Assembly: GCA_025963385.1 (NCBI GenBank)
Contig: JAOPUT010000338.1
Coordinates: 1-48,160, forward strand
Source of the DNA: Mycobacterium sp.
Lineage (GTDB): Bacteria; Actinomycetota; Actinomycetes; Mycobacteriales; Mycobacteriaceae
Length of the DNA stretch: 48,160 nt
Direction of reading: 5' to 3'
In this document: piece after piece, positions 37,650 through 47,633 of the stretch
Numbering within the stretch: position 1 is the first letter of the stretch
How the letters are laid out: the number at the start of each line of letters is the position of its first letter
Notes under the pieces: generated by a model
Told to the model about the DNA's origin: nothing
The model's database searches: none
The model's input: only the letters and a program-made list of their open reading frames with translations
Translations under genes and position numbers: made by a program

Positions 37650-37692
37650 ATGATGCAGGTCAGTAGATGATGCGGGGTCAATAGATGATGCA
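37641..37692 (+). repeat. 17-18-base tandem repeat spanning efeO stop and efeB start
   Basis: Three units of the type ggtcaatagatgatgca start near 37641, 37658 and 37676. Each carries TAG followed directly by ATGATG. The first TAG ends efeO; the last ATGATG starts efeB. The middle units form mini-frames of five or six codons (M-M-Q-V-S-R-stop and M-M-R-G-Q-stop). The run acts as repeated stop/start signals between the two genes. Confidence 0.85.
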
Positions 37693-39031
37693 GGGCAGTA
37701 GTGATCCTGGCAGTACGCCGGATGTGACTCCCGCCGCACCGGACTCGGCACCGGATCCGGCGCGCGCAGCACTGTCGCGCCGCAAGTTGTTCGGCGCGGC
37801 GGGAGTCACGGCAGCCGTGGTCGGTGCGGCCAGTGCAGGTGCGCTGGCCGGCCGGGCCTCGGCGTCCAACCCCGCCTCCGCCGAGCTGCAGAACGCGGTG
37901 CCGTTCCGCGGGGAACGCCAGGCGGGCATCGTCACCGCGGCGCAGGACCGCATGCACTTCTGCTCCTTCGACGTCACCACCGACGACCGATCCGAAGTCG
38001 TGGCGATGCTCAAGCAGTGGACGGAGATGGCCGAGCGCATGACGCTCGCCGAGGAAGCCGTCGACAACGGTGCGGTCGGGCTCAACCCGTACGCGCCGCC
38101 TGCGGATACCGGTGAGGCCCTTGGCCTTCCGGCCTCCCAGCTGACCCTGACGATCGGCTTCGGGCCGACGTTCTTCACCAAGGACGGCAAGGACCGGTTC
38201 GGCATCGCCGACCAGCGTCCCAAGGCCCTGATCGATCTGCCCAAGTTCCCCAACGAGACGATGGACCCCGGCAGGAGCCACGGCGACATCTGCGTCCAGG
38301 CCTGCGCCAACGACCCGCAGGTCGCCGTGCACGCCATCCGCAACCTCGCCCGCGTGGCGTTCGGCACCGCGGCCGTGCGCTACTCGCAACTCGGGTTCGG
38401 CCGGACGTCGTCGACCACCCGCGGCCAGTCGACCCCGCGAAACCTGTTCGGCTTCAAGGACGGAACGTCCAACCTGAAGGCCGAGGACACCGGTGCGCTC
38501 GACCAGCACGTGTGGGTGGCCGACGGTGACGGCCCGTCGTGGATGACGGGTGGCAGCTACCTGGTGACCCGGCGCATCCGGATGCGCATCGAGAACTGGG
38601 ACCATACGACGCTGCTCGAGCAGGAGCGGGTCATCGGACGCCTGAAGGGCACGGGCGCACCGATCGGGTACGCCGACGAGTTCGACGCCCTGGACTTCAC
38701 CACCAAGAGCTCCAAGGGCACGCCGCTCATCGACATGGCCGCTCACGTCCGGCTCGCCTCGTCGGACAACCTCGGCGGGATCGAGATCCTGAGGCGCGGC
38801 TACAACTTCACCGACGGCACGGACGGTTTCGGCCATCTGGACGCCGGGCTCTTCTTCATCGCGTTCGTGCGCGACCCGCGGACGTCGTTCGTCCCCATGC
38901 AGATGGAACTGTCCCGGCACGATGCGCTCAACGAGTACATCACCCACACCGGCACGGCGCTGTTCGCGTGCCCGCCCGGCATTCGGGAGGGCGACTCGTC
39001 CGCCTACTGGGGTTCGACGCTGCTGTCCTGA
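37685..39031 (+). CDS. efeB: EfeB, Tat-exported DyP-type heme peroxidase
   Basis: A 448-residue deferrochelatase/peroxidase. A Tat signal is seen: SRRKLF at 31-36, then GAAGVTAAVVGAASAGALAG. The DyP fold follows with VTTDDRSEVVAMLKQWTEMA and VHAIRNLARVAF carrying a probable heme-ligand His. The distal motif GFKDGTSN has Asp259. Exported folded with heme, it works with EfeU and EfeO and may extract iron from heme. The second ATG (37688) is equally possible. Its last 28 bases overlap mazG on the other strand. Confidence 0.93.
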   Translation: MMQGSSDPGSTPDVTPAAPDSAPDPARAALSRRKLFGAAGVTAAVVGAASAGALAGRASASNPASAELQNAVPFRGERQAGIVTAAQDRMHFCSFDVTTDDRSEVVAMLKQWTEMAERMTLAEEAVDNGAVGLNPYAPPADTGEALGLPASQLTLTIGFGPTFFTKDGKDRFGIADQRPKALIDLPKFPNETMDPGRSHGDICVQACANDPQVAVHAIRNLARVAFGTAAVRYSQLGFGRTSSTTRGQSTPRNLFGFKDGTSNLKAEDTGALDQHVWVADGDGPSWMTGGSYLVTRRIRMRIENWDHTTLLEQERVIGRLKGTGAPIGYADEFDALDFTTKSSKGTPLIDMAAHVRLASSDNLGGIEILRRGYNFTDGTDGFGHLDAGLFFIAFVRDPRTSFVPMQMELSRHDALNEYITHTGTALFACPPGIREGDSSAYWGSTLLS

Positions 39032-40050
39032 TCGTCGGTCTCGTCGGACGCCGACTGCGTATCCTCTTCGTCCACAACGGCTTCGGGCTCGTCGGTCGCC
39101 GATTCGTCGACCAGTTGCTCGGCGGTCGGCCAGTGCGCGCGCCACTCCTCCTCGGTGACCACTCCGAGCCGTGCATCATCGAGTTCCTCGGGCACATCGG
39201 CGTTGCGCCGGCTGGCGAGCACGCTCTGCTCGACCTTGCGGACGGTGTCCATGAACTCCAAGGTCAGTGTGCGCAGGGCGTTCTCGGGGTCGTCGCCGAA
39301 GTCCGCACCGATCGACGCCAGCCCCTCGGGCAGCAGATCGACGGGCAGGCCCGCCGCGGTGACCCGCTCGAAGACCTTCTGCGTCAACGCCAGCGCGGGC
39401 TGTGCGGTCGGAACTCCATCCATCGACGACGCGCGTGACTTCTCCTGCCCCTTGCGTTCCTCCCACTGCGCCAGCTGGTCCTCGAGCGAGATCGCTTCTC
39501 CGGCAAGCACTGCCGGAACGCGGTTGCCGAGCTTGCGCACCAGTGCGTCGGCCACGTCGTCGATGCTGAAGGGCAGCTCCATCGCATCCTCGGCGATGCG
39601 CGCGTGGAACAGCACCTGCAGCAGCACGTCGCCGAGTTCTTCGCGCAGTTCGTCGGCGTTGCCGCTGCGGATGGCGTCGAAGAGTTCGTAGGTCTCCTCG
39701 AGCAGATACCGCCGCAGTGAATCGTGGGTCTGCTCGCCCTCCCACGGTCCGGAGGTGCGCAGGGTGTCCATGATCGCGACGGCGTCGATGAGCCGCTCAC
39801 CGTGACGCGCGGGCGGCGCGGAGATCAGCCTCGCGCCCGCGGCCAGTCGTGCCTTGACGATGGGGTGGTCCGGATCCGACGACAACAGCACCGGCGCATC
39901 CTCACCGGTGTACGCCGGCCGTGACGCAGGAAGCGACCACGGCACCTTGATGGGCATCTCCTCGGTGTACTGCACATCACCGGCGAGCAGCACGATGGCT
40001 TCCACGGGCACCAGCGACGGGCGCCGCGGATCCACCAGGACGACGGTCAT
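39004..40050 (-). CDS. mazG: MazG NTP pyrophosphohydrolase
   Basis: A 348-residue MazG-type protein that clears non-canonical or oxidised NTPs. The catalytic helix pair is RYLLEETYELFDAIRSGNAD (EExxE) and LREELGDVLLQVLFHARIAE (ExxD), in a region of about residues 95-195. The N-terminus (TVVLVDPRRPSLVPVEAIVL) is the short extra domain found in mycobacterial MazG, and the C-terminal 60 residues are very acidic. It follows mfd by 28 bases on the same strand. The 3' end overlaps efeB by 28 bases in convergent orientation. Confidence 0.93.
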   Translation of the reverse strand: MTVVLVDPRRPSLVPVEAIVLLAGDVQYTEEMPIKVPWSLPASRPAYTGEDAPVLLSSDPDHPIVKARLAAGARLISAPPARHGERLIDAVAIMDTLRTSGPWEGEQTHDSLRRYLLEETYELFDAIRSGNADELREELGDVLLQVLFHARIAEDAMELPFSIDDVADALVRKLGNRVPAVLAGEAISLEDQLAQWEERKGQEKSRASSMDGVPTAQPALALTQKVFERVTAAGLPVDLLPEGLASIGADFGDDPENALRTLTLEFMDTVRKVEQSVLASRRNADVPEELDDARLGVVTEEEWRAHWPTAEQLVDESATDEPEAVVDEEDTQSASDETDDQDSSVEPQ

Positions 40051-40078
40051 GGTGACCGTTTGCTCTCCACACGAATGC

Positions 40079-43000
40079 TCATCGGGCGACACCTCCGGTG
40101 ATCGTTATATCAATTTCCGACTGGGGTTTTCCATCCAGTGCCAGCAGCAAACCGGCCACGACGCGCAGCAATTCGGCGTCGCGGACACGCGGTGCCCCCA
40201 CGCTGCCACTGACCCGCGGGATCGGAATCGAGATGGTCGACGTCGTGGCGCGGTAGGTGGCCGACGGATACATCCGCTTGAGCCGCATCTGCTGGGAGTC
40301 CAGCAGCGTCAACGGCGTGACCCGTATGGTCGACGCCGACGGGGCGCTCACCTCGGTGACTCCGTATTGGCGGCACAGCAGGCGCAGTCTGGCCACCGCG
40401 ACCAGCAGCTCCGCAGGTTCGGGCAGCGGGCCGTAGCGGTCGACGAGTTCCTCCACGACAGCTGCGATCGCCGCATCGTCCTGAGCGGCCGCCAGCCTGC
40501 GATAGCCCTCCAGCCGCAGCCGGTCACTGTTGATGTAGTCGGGCGGCAGGTGCGCGTCGACGGGCAGGTCGATGCGGACGTCCTTGGGCTCCTCGACGGC
40601 CGCGACGGTGTTGCCGTCGACCACGGCCCGGTAGGCCTCGACCGCCTCGCCGACCAGACGCACGTACAGATCGAAGCCGACGCCTGCGACGTGACCGGAC
40701 TGCTCAGCGCCGAGGACGTTTCCGGCGCCGCGGATCTCGAGGTCCTTCATCGCGACGGCCATGCCCGCGCCGAGTTCGTTGTTCTGCGCGATCGTCGCGA
40801 GCCGGTCGTAGGCGGTCTCGGTCAGCGGCACCTCCGGCGGGTACAGCATGTAGGCGTAACCCCGCTCGCGGCTGCGCCCGACCCGGCCGCGCAACTGATG
40901 CAGCTGAGACAGGCCGAACGTGTCCGCGCGCTCGACGATCAGCGTGTTCGCGTTCGAGATGTCCAGTCCGGTCTCGACGATGGTGGTGCACACCAGGATG
41001 TCGAACTCCCGGTTCCAGAAGCCCTCGACGGTGCGTTCGAGCTGCTCCTCGGGCATCTGCCCGTGGGCCACCACGACCCTGGCCTCCGGCACCAACGCCC
41101 TGACCTTGGCCGCGGCCGCGTCGATGGAGCGGACCCGGTTGTGGATGTAGAACGCCTGCCCGTCGCGAAGAAGCTCGCGTCGCAGCGCGGCGGCGACCTG
41201 CTTGTCGTCGTGCGGTCCGACGTAGGTGAGGACGGGGAACCGCTCCTCGGGCGGGGTGAGGATCGTCGACATCTCGCGGATCCCCGCCAGGCTCATCTCC
41301 AGCGTTCGCGGGATCGGGGTGGCGCTCATGGTCAGCACGTCGACGTGGGTGCGCATCGACTTGATGTGCTCCTTGTGCTCGACGCCGAACCGCTGTTCCT
41401 CGTCGACCACGACCAGGCCGAGGTCCTTCCACGTCACGCCGGTCTGCAGCAGCCGGTGGGTACCGATGACGATGTCGACCGACCCGTCCTTCATGCCCTC
41501 GAGCACGTTGCGGGATTCGGCGTTGTCGGTGAACCGGGACAATCCCTTCACGGTCACCGGGAAGCCCGCCATGCGCTGGGTGAACGTCTGGAGGTGCTGA
41601 TCGGCCAGAAGCGTGGTGGGCACCAGCACGGCGACCTGCTTGCCCGCCTGCACCGCCTTGAAGGCCGCCCGCACCGCGATCTCGGTCTTGCCGTAGCCGA
41701 CGTCACCACAGATGACCCGGTCCATCGGGACCGGCTTCTCCATGTCGGACTTGACCTCGGTGATCGCGGTCAACTGGTCGACGGTCTCGGTGAACCCGAA
41801 GGCGTCCTCCATCTCCGACTGCCACGGGGTGTCGGGGCCGAACGCGAATCCCGGGGCGGCCTGACGCTTGGCGTAGAGCGTCACCAGCTCACCGGCGATC
41901 TCGCGAACGGCCTTGCGCGCCTTGGTCTTGGTGTTGGTCCAGTCGCTGCCGCCGAGCTTGCTCAGCGTCGGCTCCGTGCCGCCGACGTAGCGGGACAGCT
42001 GATCCAGCGAGTCCATCGGCACGAAGAGCTTGTCCGACCCGCCGCCACGCTTCGACGACGCGTACTCCAGCACCAGGTACTCGCGGCGGGCGCCGCCGAT
42101 CGTGCGCTCGACCATCTCGACGAACCGGCCGATGCCGTGCTGGTCGTGCACGACCAGATCGCCGGCGGTCAGCGCCAGCGGGTCGACGACGTTGCGGCGC
42201 TTGGCCGCCAGCCGCTTGCCCTCGGTGGCGGCGGCCCGGTTGCCGGTCAGGTCGGTCTCGGTGATGATGACGAGGTTGGCGCCCGGCAACACCGCGCCGT
42301 CGCGCAGCGGTCCCTTGAGCACGCCGACCACACCGGGCTTCGGCACGTCGCCAGGTTCGAGAATCGAAGCGGCCGTTTCGGATTCGCCCAACTGCTCGAC
42401 CACGCGGTGCGCGGTGCCGGTGCCAGGCGTCACGACCGCGGCGAGTCCGCCCGTCATGACGTGCGCACGCAGCATCGCGAACATCTCGTCGAGGCTGTTC
42501 TGTTGTCCCCGCGCCGACGGCGCCGCACGGATGTCGAGTTCCAGCGCCTTTTCGTCGGCCAGCTGGCTCAGCGTCCACCACGGGTGCCCGCCGACTTCGG
42601 CGCCCGCCCGGACGTCGGCGAGGTCGCGGAACCCGGACCCACCGAGCTCTTCGACGTCGATCGGCGCCTCGGCCCCCATCGCCGCGACCGACCAGGACGC
42701 CTCGAGGAATTCCTGTCCGGTCTTGATCAGGTCGGCCGCCCTGGTGCGCACCTTCTCGGGATCGCACACCAGCACCGGTGCGCCTGCGGGCAGATGGTCG
42801 GACAGCAGCGACAGGTCGGTCGGGCGCAGCACGGGCAGCAGCGCCTCCATGCCGTCCACGGGGATGCCCTCGGCGAGCTTGGCCAACATGTCGCTGACCG
42901 TCCCGGTGACACGGTTGTCGTCGTGCGGCTGGCCGATCGACAGCGCAGCGGCCCGCTGGCGGACGTCGTCGGTGAGCATCAGTTCCCGGCACGGGACGGC

Positions 43001-43744
43001 GATCAGCGTGTCGACGGTGAGGTCGGGCAGCGAGCGTTGGTCGGCGACGGAGAACATCCGCATCTCCGTCACCTCGTCACCCCAGAACTCGATGCGAACG
43101 GGATGCTCTGCCGTCGGGGTGAACACGTCGAGGATGCCGCCGCGGACCGCGAACTCGCCGCGCTTGCCGACCATGTCCACGCGGGTGTAGGCCAGCTCGA
43201 CGAGCCGCTCGAGCACGGAGTCGAATGTCTCGGCGTCGGCGCCGACGGTCAGTGTGACGGGCTCGACCTCGGCGAGGTCGGGCGCCATCGGCTGCAGCAA
43301 CGAGCGTGCGGTGGTGACCACGACGCGCAGCGGTTCACCGAGCCGCCGGTCCTCCGGCCTGGCCAGTCTGCGGAGCACCATCATCCGCGCGCCCACCGTT
43401 TCGACGCCCGGCGACAGCCGCTCGTGCGGCAGCGTCTCCCAGGACGGGAACATCGCAACCGCGTCGCCATACACGGCGCGCAGTTCGGCGGTCAGGTCGT
43501 CGGCCTCCCGGCCGGTGGCGGTGACGACGAGCAGCGGGCCCGCCTCGGCCGAATTGCCGGCACCGCCGGCGTCGGCCAGCGCCGCGGCGACGAAGAGCCG
43601 CGCACTGGCCGGGCCGACGAGGGCCGCGGCGGGAGCGCCGTCGGCGGCGCGGCGGGTGAGGTCTGCCAGGCCGGGATCGGATAGCGCAAGGCGGACCAGG
43701 CCCGCCATCGGGGTCTGGACATGGGGGTGCCCCGAGGTAGTCAT
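40079..43744 (-). CDS. mfd: Mfd, transcription-repair coupling factor
   Basis: A 1221-residue ATP-driven translocase that removes stalled RNA polymerase and recruits nucleotide excision repair. It has the UvrB-like N-terminal modules, the RNA polymerase-binding Tudor-like stretch [16 protein letters not shown], Walker [21 protein letters not shown] at about 676-695, [35 protein letters not shown], helicase motifs V-VI ([17 protein letters not shown]) and a C-terminal TRCF domain. Length is normal. It is the first gene of the mfd-mazG pair. Confidence 0.97.
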   Translation of the reverse strand: MTTSGHPHVQTPMAGLVRLALSDPGLADLTRRAADGAPAAALVGPASARLFVAAALADAGGAGNSAEAGPLLVVTATGREADDLTAELRAVYGDAVAMFPSWETLPHERLSPGVETVGARMMVLRRLARPEDRRLGEPLRVVVTTARSLLQPMAPDLAEVEPVTLTVGADAETFDSVLERLVELAYTRVDMVGKRGEFAVRGGILDVFTPTAEHPVRIEFWGDEVTEMRMFSVADQRSLPDLTVDTLIAVPCRELMLTDDVRQRAAALSIGQPHDDNRVTGTVSDMLAKLAEGIPVDGMEALLPVLRPTDLSLLSDHLPAGAPVLVCDPEKVRTRAADLIKTGQEFLEASWSVAAMGAEAPIDVEELGGSGFRDLADVRAGAEVGGHPWWTLSQLADEKALELDIRAAPSARGQQNSLDEMFAMLRAHVMTGGLAAVVTPGTGTAHRVVEQLGESETAASILEPGDVPKPGVVGVLKGPLRDGAVLPGANLVIITETDLTGNRAAATEGKRLAAKRRNVVDPLALTAGDLVVHDQHGIGRFVEMVERTIGGARREYLVLEYASSKRGGGSDKLFVPMDSLDQLSRYVGGTEPTLSKLGGSDWTNTKTKARKAVREIAGELVTLYAKRQAAPGFAFGPDTPWQSEMEDAFGFTETVDQLTAITEVKSDMEKPVPMDRVICGDVGYGKTEIAVRAAFKAVQAGKQVAVLVPTTLLADQHLQTFTQRMAGFPVTVKGLSRFTDNAESRNVLEGMKDGSVDIVIGTHRLLQTGVTWKDLGLVVVDEEQRFGVEHKEHIKSMRTHVDVLTMSATPIPRTLEMSLAGIREMSTILTPPEERFPVLTYVGPHDDKQVAAALRRELLRDGQAFYIHNRVRSIDAAAAKVRALVPEARVVVAHGQMPEEQLERTVEGFWNREFDILVCTTIVETGLDISNANTLIVERADTFGLSQLHQLRGRVGRSRERGYAYMLYPPEVPLTETAYDRLATIAQNNELGAGMAVAMKDLEIRGAGNVLGAEQSGHVAGVGFDLYVRLVGEAVEAYRAVVDGNTVAAVEEPKDVRIDLPVDAHLPPDYINSDRLRLEGYRRLAAAQDDAAIAAVVEELVDRYGPLPEPAELLVAVARLRLLCRQYGVTEVSAPSASTIRVTPLTLLDSQQMRLKRMYPSATYRATTSTISIPIPRVSGSVGAPRVRDAELLRVVAGLLLALDGKPQSEIDITITGGVAR

Positions 43745-43847
43745 TATCAGCCCAGTCTAGTTGCCATCCACGTGTGCCCGCCGAGAGGCCACTTGCCGCA
43801 CGCGGCGATCGAAAAAGCGTGTGATGACTGGCCATTCGGCCAAGAGG

Positions 43848-44486
43848 CTATTGAGAGTCGTGCAGCTCGGGATCGGCCTCCAGATGGGTCAGCCCGTTCC
43901 ACATCAGATTGACCAGGTGCGCGGCTACGACTTCCTTCTTCGGCTCCCTGGTGTCGAGCCACCATTGCGCGGTCATCGACACCGAACCGACCAGGGCCTG
44001 CGCGTACAGCGGAGCCAGCTCGGGGTCGAGCCCGCGGCGGGAGAAGTCCCCCGCCAGGATCGACGCCACCTGACTCACGGCGTCGTTGAGCAGGCTCGAA
44101 TACGTGCCCGACGCGATGCTCGCCGGGGAGTCCCTGATGAGGATGCGGAAGCCGTCGGTGCGCTCCTCGACATAGGTGAGCAGCGCAAGGGCCACCCGCT
44201 CGACCCGCACCCGGGAGCGGTTGTTGGTCAGCGACGACGTGATGCCGTCGAGGAGTGCCGACATCTCGCGGTCCACGACGACGGCGTAGAGGCCCTCCTT
44301 GCCGCCGAAGTGCTCGTAGACGACCGGCTTGGACACGTTGGCCCGCTGCGCGATCTCCTCGATCGACGTGGCGTCGTACCCGCGCTCGGCGAACAGCGAC
44401 TTGGCGATCTCGACGAGCTGCTGGCGGCGTTCGGTCCCCGTCATGCGCGCACGGGGTGCACGCACTTCCTTCTCCGGCGCTGCCAC
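43848..44486 (-). CDS. TetR family regulator
   Basis: A 212-residue regulator with a helix-turn-helix at about residues 37-66 (YDATSIEEIAQRANVSKPVV, then YEHFGGKEGLY). A helical effector domain follows (MSALLDGITSSLTNNRSRVR; LVGSVSMTAQWWLDTREPKK). By position between mfd and glmU it matches the TetR gene at the same place in other mycobacteria. The effector is unknown to me. Transcribed in the same direction as mfd, with 103 bases between. Confidence 0.88.
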   Translation of the reverse strand: MAAPEKEVRAPRARMTGTERRQQLVEIAKSLFAERGYDATSIEEIAQRANVSKPVVYEHFGGKEGLYAVVVDREMSALLDGITSSLTNNRSRVRVERVALALLTYVEERTDGFRILIRDSPASIASGTYSSLLNDAVSQVASILAGDFSRRGLDPELAPLYAQALVGSVSMTAQWWLDTREPKKEVVAAHLVNLMWNGLTHLEADPELHDSQ

Positions 44487-44562
44487 GGCTGCCAGCCTAA
44501 ACCCCGGGTCGCTCGCTCCTGCCCCGCCGTATTCGGGGCTTCGACTAAAGTCGCACCCGCAG

Positions 44563-44634
44563 TCCGTCGTGGTGTAATCGGCAGCACCTCTGATTTTGGT
44601 TCAGATAGTTCAGGTTCGAGTCCTGGCGACGGAG
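44563..44634 (+). tRNA. tRNA-Gln (anticodon TTG)
   Basis: A complete cloverleaf: acceptor TCCGTCG pairs with CGACGGA, the D arm has GTGTAATCGGCAGCAC, the anticodon stem TCTGA/TCAGA encloses loop TTTTGGT with anticodon TTG at 44596-44598, and the T arm has CAGG-TTCGAGT-CCTG. The discriminator is G; CCA is not encoded. It lies just upstream of glmU. Confidence 0.97.
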
Positions 44635-44754
44635 CGAGGCTTGCCGAGCGACCATCGGGCGCGGAGCGTCTCCGACCGCGAGCGTGCGTGTCCGTCCGAC
44701 GACACGCCGCTCGAAACGGCACGACGCGCACGCTCGCGCGGGAGTGGGGGATCC

Positions 44755-46215
44755 ATGACGACACGAGACGAGACCGCGGTCATCGTCCTGGCGGCAGGGG
44801 CAGGCACTCGGATGCAGTCCGACATCCCCAAGATGCTGCACACGCTGGCCGGGCGCAGCATGCTTTCGCACACCCTGCATGCGATCGCCAAGGTCTCGCC
44901 GCGGCACCTGGTGGTCGTCGTCGGCATGGGACGGGACCACGTCATCCCCGCCGTCAACGGTCTCGCCGACGACCTCGGCCGCCCCATCGAGATCGCCGTG
45001 CAGGACGAACAGCTGGGCACCGGCCACGCCGTCGGCTGTGGGCTCGCGGCGCTGCCCGATGACTTCTCCGGCACGGTGCTGGTGACGGCGAGCGACGTCC
45101 CCCTGCTGGACGCCGACACCCTGGCCGGTCTGGTCGAAGCACACGCCAGCGAGGCCGCCGTCGCCACGCTGTTGACCACGACGGTGGCAGACCCCACCGG
45201 GTACGGCCGCATCCTGCGCACCCAGGACGGCGAGGTCACCAGCATCGTCGAACAAGCGGACGCCTCGCCGTCGCAGCTGAAGATCCGCGAGGTCAACGCG
45301 GCCATCTACGCGTTCGACGCCACCGCACTCCGCTCCGCCCTGACCAAGCTGCGCTCGGACAACGCCCAAGGCGAGCTCTACCTCACCGACGCCATCGAGA
45401 TCTTCCGCCAGGACCATCACCGGGTCCTTGCCCAGCACGTCGACGACAGTGCCCTGGTGGCGGGCGTCAACGACCGCGTCCAGCTGGCCGACCTGCACCG
45501 CGAACTCAACCGCCGCATCGTCGCCAACCTTCAGCGCAGCGGTGTGACCGTCATCGACCCGGCCACCACGTGGGTCGACGTCGACGTCACCGTCGGCCGC
45601 GACACCGTCGTCGCTCCCGGTACACAATTGCTCGGCACCACCCGCGTCGGCGCGCGCTGCCAGATCGGACCCGACACCACCCTCACCGGTGTGGTCGTCG
45701 GCGATGGCGCCACCGTGATCCGCACGCAGGGCTCGTCGTCGACGATCGGTGACGGCGCCGTCGTCGGCCCGTTCGCCTTCCTTCGGCCGGGCACCGAACT
45801 CGGGGCCGAGGGCAAGATCGGCACGTTCGTCGAGACCAAGAACGCGACCATCGGCGCGGGCACCAAGGTCCCGCACCTGACCTACGTCGGCGACGCCGAC
45901 ATCGGCGAGAACAGCAACATCGGCGCCTCGAGCGTCTTCGTCAACTACGACGGAGAAACCAAGCGGCGCACCACGATTGGCTCGAACGTCCGCACCGGAT
46001 CGGACACCATGTTCGTGGCGCCGGTCATCGTCGGCGACGGCGCGTACACCGGCGCGGGCACCGTGGTGCGCGAGGACGTGCCGCCTGGCGCGCTGGCCGT
46101 GTCCGCGGGCCCGCAGCGCAACATCGAGGGCTGGGTGGAGCGCAAACGACCCAACAGCGCGGCGGCTCAAGCCGCCAGAAAAGCCGCCGTGGAGAACAGC
46201 CAACCGGACACCTGA
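44755..46215 (+). CDS. glmU: GlmU, UDP-GlcNAc pyrophosphorylase/GlcN-1-P acetyltransferase
   Basis: A 486-residue bifunctional enzyme that makes UDP-N-acetylglucosamine for the cell wall. The N-terminal uridyltransferase has [20 protein letters not shown] (residues 9-28) and [11 protein letters not shown]. The C-terminal half is a left-handed beta-helix with hexapeptide repeats ([40 protein letters not shown]). The last 25 residues are Ala-, Lys- and Pro-rich, as in other mycobacteria. The ATG at 44755 follows GGAGTGGGGG; upstream frame bases belong to the tRNA. Confidence 0.97.
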   Translation: MTTRDETAVIVLAAGAGTRMQSDIPKMLHTLAGRSMLSHTLHAIAKVSPRHLVVVVGMGRDHVIPAVNGLADDLGRPIEIAVQDEQLGTGHAVGCGLAALPDDFSGTVLVTASDVPLLDADTLAGLVEAHASEAAVATLLTTTVADPTGYGRILRTQDGEVTSIVEQADASPSQLKIREVNAAIYAFDATALRSALTKLRSDNAQGELYLTDAIEIFRQDHHRVLAQHVDDSALVAGVNDRVQLADLHRELNRRIVANLQRSGVTVIDPATTWVDVDVTVGRDTVVAPGTQLLGTTRVGARCQIGPDTTLTGVVVGDGATVIRTQGSSSTIGDGAVVGPFAFLRPGTELGAEGKIGTFVETKNATIGAGTKVPHLTYVGDADIGENSNIGASSVFVNYDGETKRRTTIGSNVRTGSDTMFVAPVIVGDGAYTGAGTVVREDVPPGALAVSAGPQRNIEGWVERKRPNSAAAQAARKAAVENSQPDT

Positions 46216-46306
46216 CGTTGGCATTGTGGCAACCCGGGCACGCGGTGTCAGAATCGCTCCGTACGATCAACCCCGTATCGATCCCCGACGGCAAAGGCAG
46301 CTCGAA

Positions 46307-47287
46307 GTGGCCACGGACTGGACCGACAACCGCAAGAACCTGATGTTGTTCTCGGGCCGGGCGCATCCCGAGCTCGCCGAGCAGGTCGCCAAGGAGCTGG
46401 ACGTCAGCGTCACCGCACAGACGGCCCGCGACTTCGCCAACGGTGAAATCTTCGTGCGCTTCGACGAGTCCGTCCGCGGTTGCGACGCATTCGTCCTGCA
46501 GTCCCATCCCGCGCCACTGAACAAGTGGCTGATGGAACAGCTGCTGATGATCGACGCGCTCAAGCGGGGTAGCGCCAAGCGCATCACGGCGATCCTGCCG
46601 TTCTACCCCTACGCTCGCCAGGACAAGAAGCATCGCGGTCGCGAGCCCATCTCGGCCCGTCTGGTCGCCGATCTCTACAAGACCGCGGGCGCCGACCGGA
46701 TCGTCTCCGTCGACTTGCACACCGACCAGATCCAGGGTTTCTTCGACGGCCCCGTCGATCACATGCGTGGGCAGTCGCTGCTGTGCGGCTACATCCGCGA
46801 CAACTACTCCGATCACGACATGGTCGTCGTCTCCCCCGACTCCGGCCGCGTGCGCGTCGCCGAGAAGTGGGCCGACTCGCTCGGTGGCGTGCCACTCGCC
46901 TTCATCCACAAGACCCGCGACCCCCTGGTGCCCAATCAGGTCAAGTCCAACCGCGTGGTCGGCGACGTCAAGGGCAAGACCTGCATCCTGACCGACGACA
47001 TGATCGACACCGGCGGCACCATCGCGGGCGCGGTCAAGTTGCTCAAGGAGGACGGGGCAGCGGACGTCATCATCGCCGCCACCCACGGTGTCCTGTCCGA
47101 CCCCGCTGCGCAGCGTCTGGCCGACTGCGGCGCCCGCGAGGTCGTGGTCACCAACACGCTTCCGATCGGCGAGGAGAAGATGTTCCCTCAGCTGACCGTG
47201 CTGTCGATCGCGCCGTTGCTGGCCAGCACCATCCGCGCGGTGTTCGAAAACGGCTCGGTGACGGGACTGTTCGACGGCGATGCCTGA
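46307..47287 (+). CDS. prs: Ribose-phosphate pyrophosphokinase (PRPP synthetase)
   Basis: A 326-residue enzyme making PRPP from ribose 5-phosphate and ATP. RAHPELAEQVAKELDVSVTA leads the N-terminus; FYPYARQDKKHRGREPISAR is the ATP-binding loop; SVDLHTDQIQGFF and VVSPDSGRVRVAEKWAD follow; TDDMIDTGGTI at 229-239 is the PRPP-binding motif. GTG at 46307 is the start: upstream frame is glmU's 3' region. It overlaps the next gene by 8 bases. Confidence 0.97.
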   Translation: MATDWTDNRKNLMLFSGRAHPELAEQVAKELDVSVTAQTARDFANGEIFVRFDESVRGCDAFVLQSHPAPLNKWLMEQLLMIDALKRGSAKRITAILPFYPYARQDKKHRGREPISARLVADLYKTAGADRIVSVDLHTDQIQGFFDGPVDHMRGQSLLCGYIRDNYSDHDMVVVSPDSGRVRVAEKWADSLGGVPLAFIHKTRDPLVPNQVKSNRVVGDVKGKTCILTDDMIDTGGTIAGAVKLLKEDGAADVIIAATHGVLSDPAAQRLADCGAREVVVTNTLPIGEEKMFPQLTVLSIAPLLASTIRAVFENGSVTGLFDGDA

Positions 47288-47633
47288 GATGGGTGAAAGC
47301 GTCATCTATCACAACCCCAGGTGCTCGACCTCGCGCAAGACCCTCGAGCTGCTGCGCGACAACGGCTACGAGCCCACCGTGGTCCAGTACCTCAAGACCC
47401 CGCCGACCCGCGCGGAGCTCGTCCAGCTGATCGCCGACGCCGGCATCGAGGTGCGCGCCGCGGTGCGCAAGCGGGAGGCGCAATACGCGGAGCTCGGCCT
47501 CGCCGACGCGTCCGACGACGAGCTCCTCGACGCGATGGCCGAACATCCGATCCTCATCGAGCGCCCCTTCGTCGTCACCGGCAAGGGCACCCGGCTGGCG
47601 AGGCCGATCGACAACGTGCGCGAGATTCTGTGA
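47280..47633 (+). CDS. ArsC family protein (arsenate reductase-like)
   Basis: A 117-residue glutaredoxin-fold protein of the ArsC/Spx group. VIYHNPRCSTSRKTLELLRD has the catalytic Cys15 in PRCSTSR, with an Arg after it. LIADAGIEVRAAVRKREAQY and HPILIERPFVVTGKGTRLARP are the usual later stretches, with the arsenate-contact Arg region. It may reduce arsenate or act as another thiol reductase. It overlaps prs by 8 bases and its stop overlaps the next start, so it belongs to the prs operon. Confidence 0.88.
   Translation: MPEMGESVIYHNPRCSTSRKTLELLRDNGYEPTVVQYLKTPPTRAELVQLIADAGIEVRAAVRKREAQYAELGLADASDDELLDAMAEHPILIERPFVVTGKGTRLARPIDNVREIL

Noticed and set aside
37641..37692. CRISPR-like short repeats
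   Set aside because: The units are adjacent without spacers, only three copies, and no cas genes are nearby; it is a tandem repeat.
36156..37772. Long minus-strand frame across efeO
   Set aside because: Shadow of efeO with Gly-, Val- and Leu-biased composition and no domain; the plus-strand genes explain the coding signal.
39854..43684. Very long plus-strand open frame opposite mfd
   Set aside because: It is the antisense of a clear Mfd coding region; its protein is made of low-complexity Arg, His, Gly and Val runs typical of GC-rich shadow frames.
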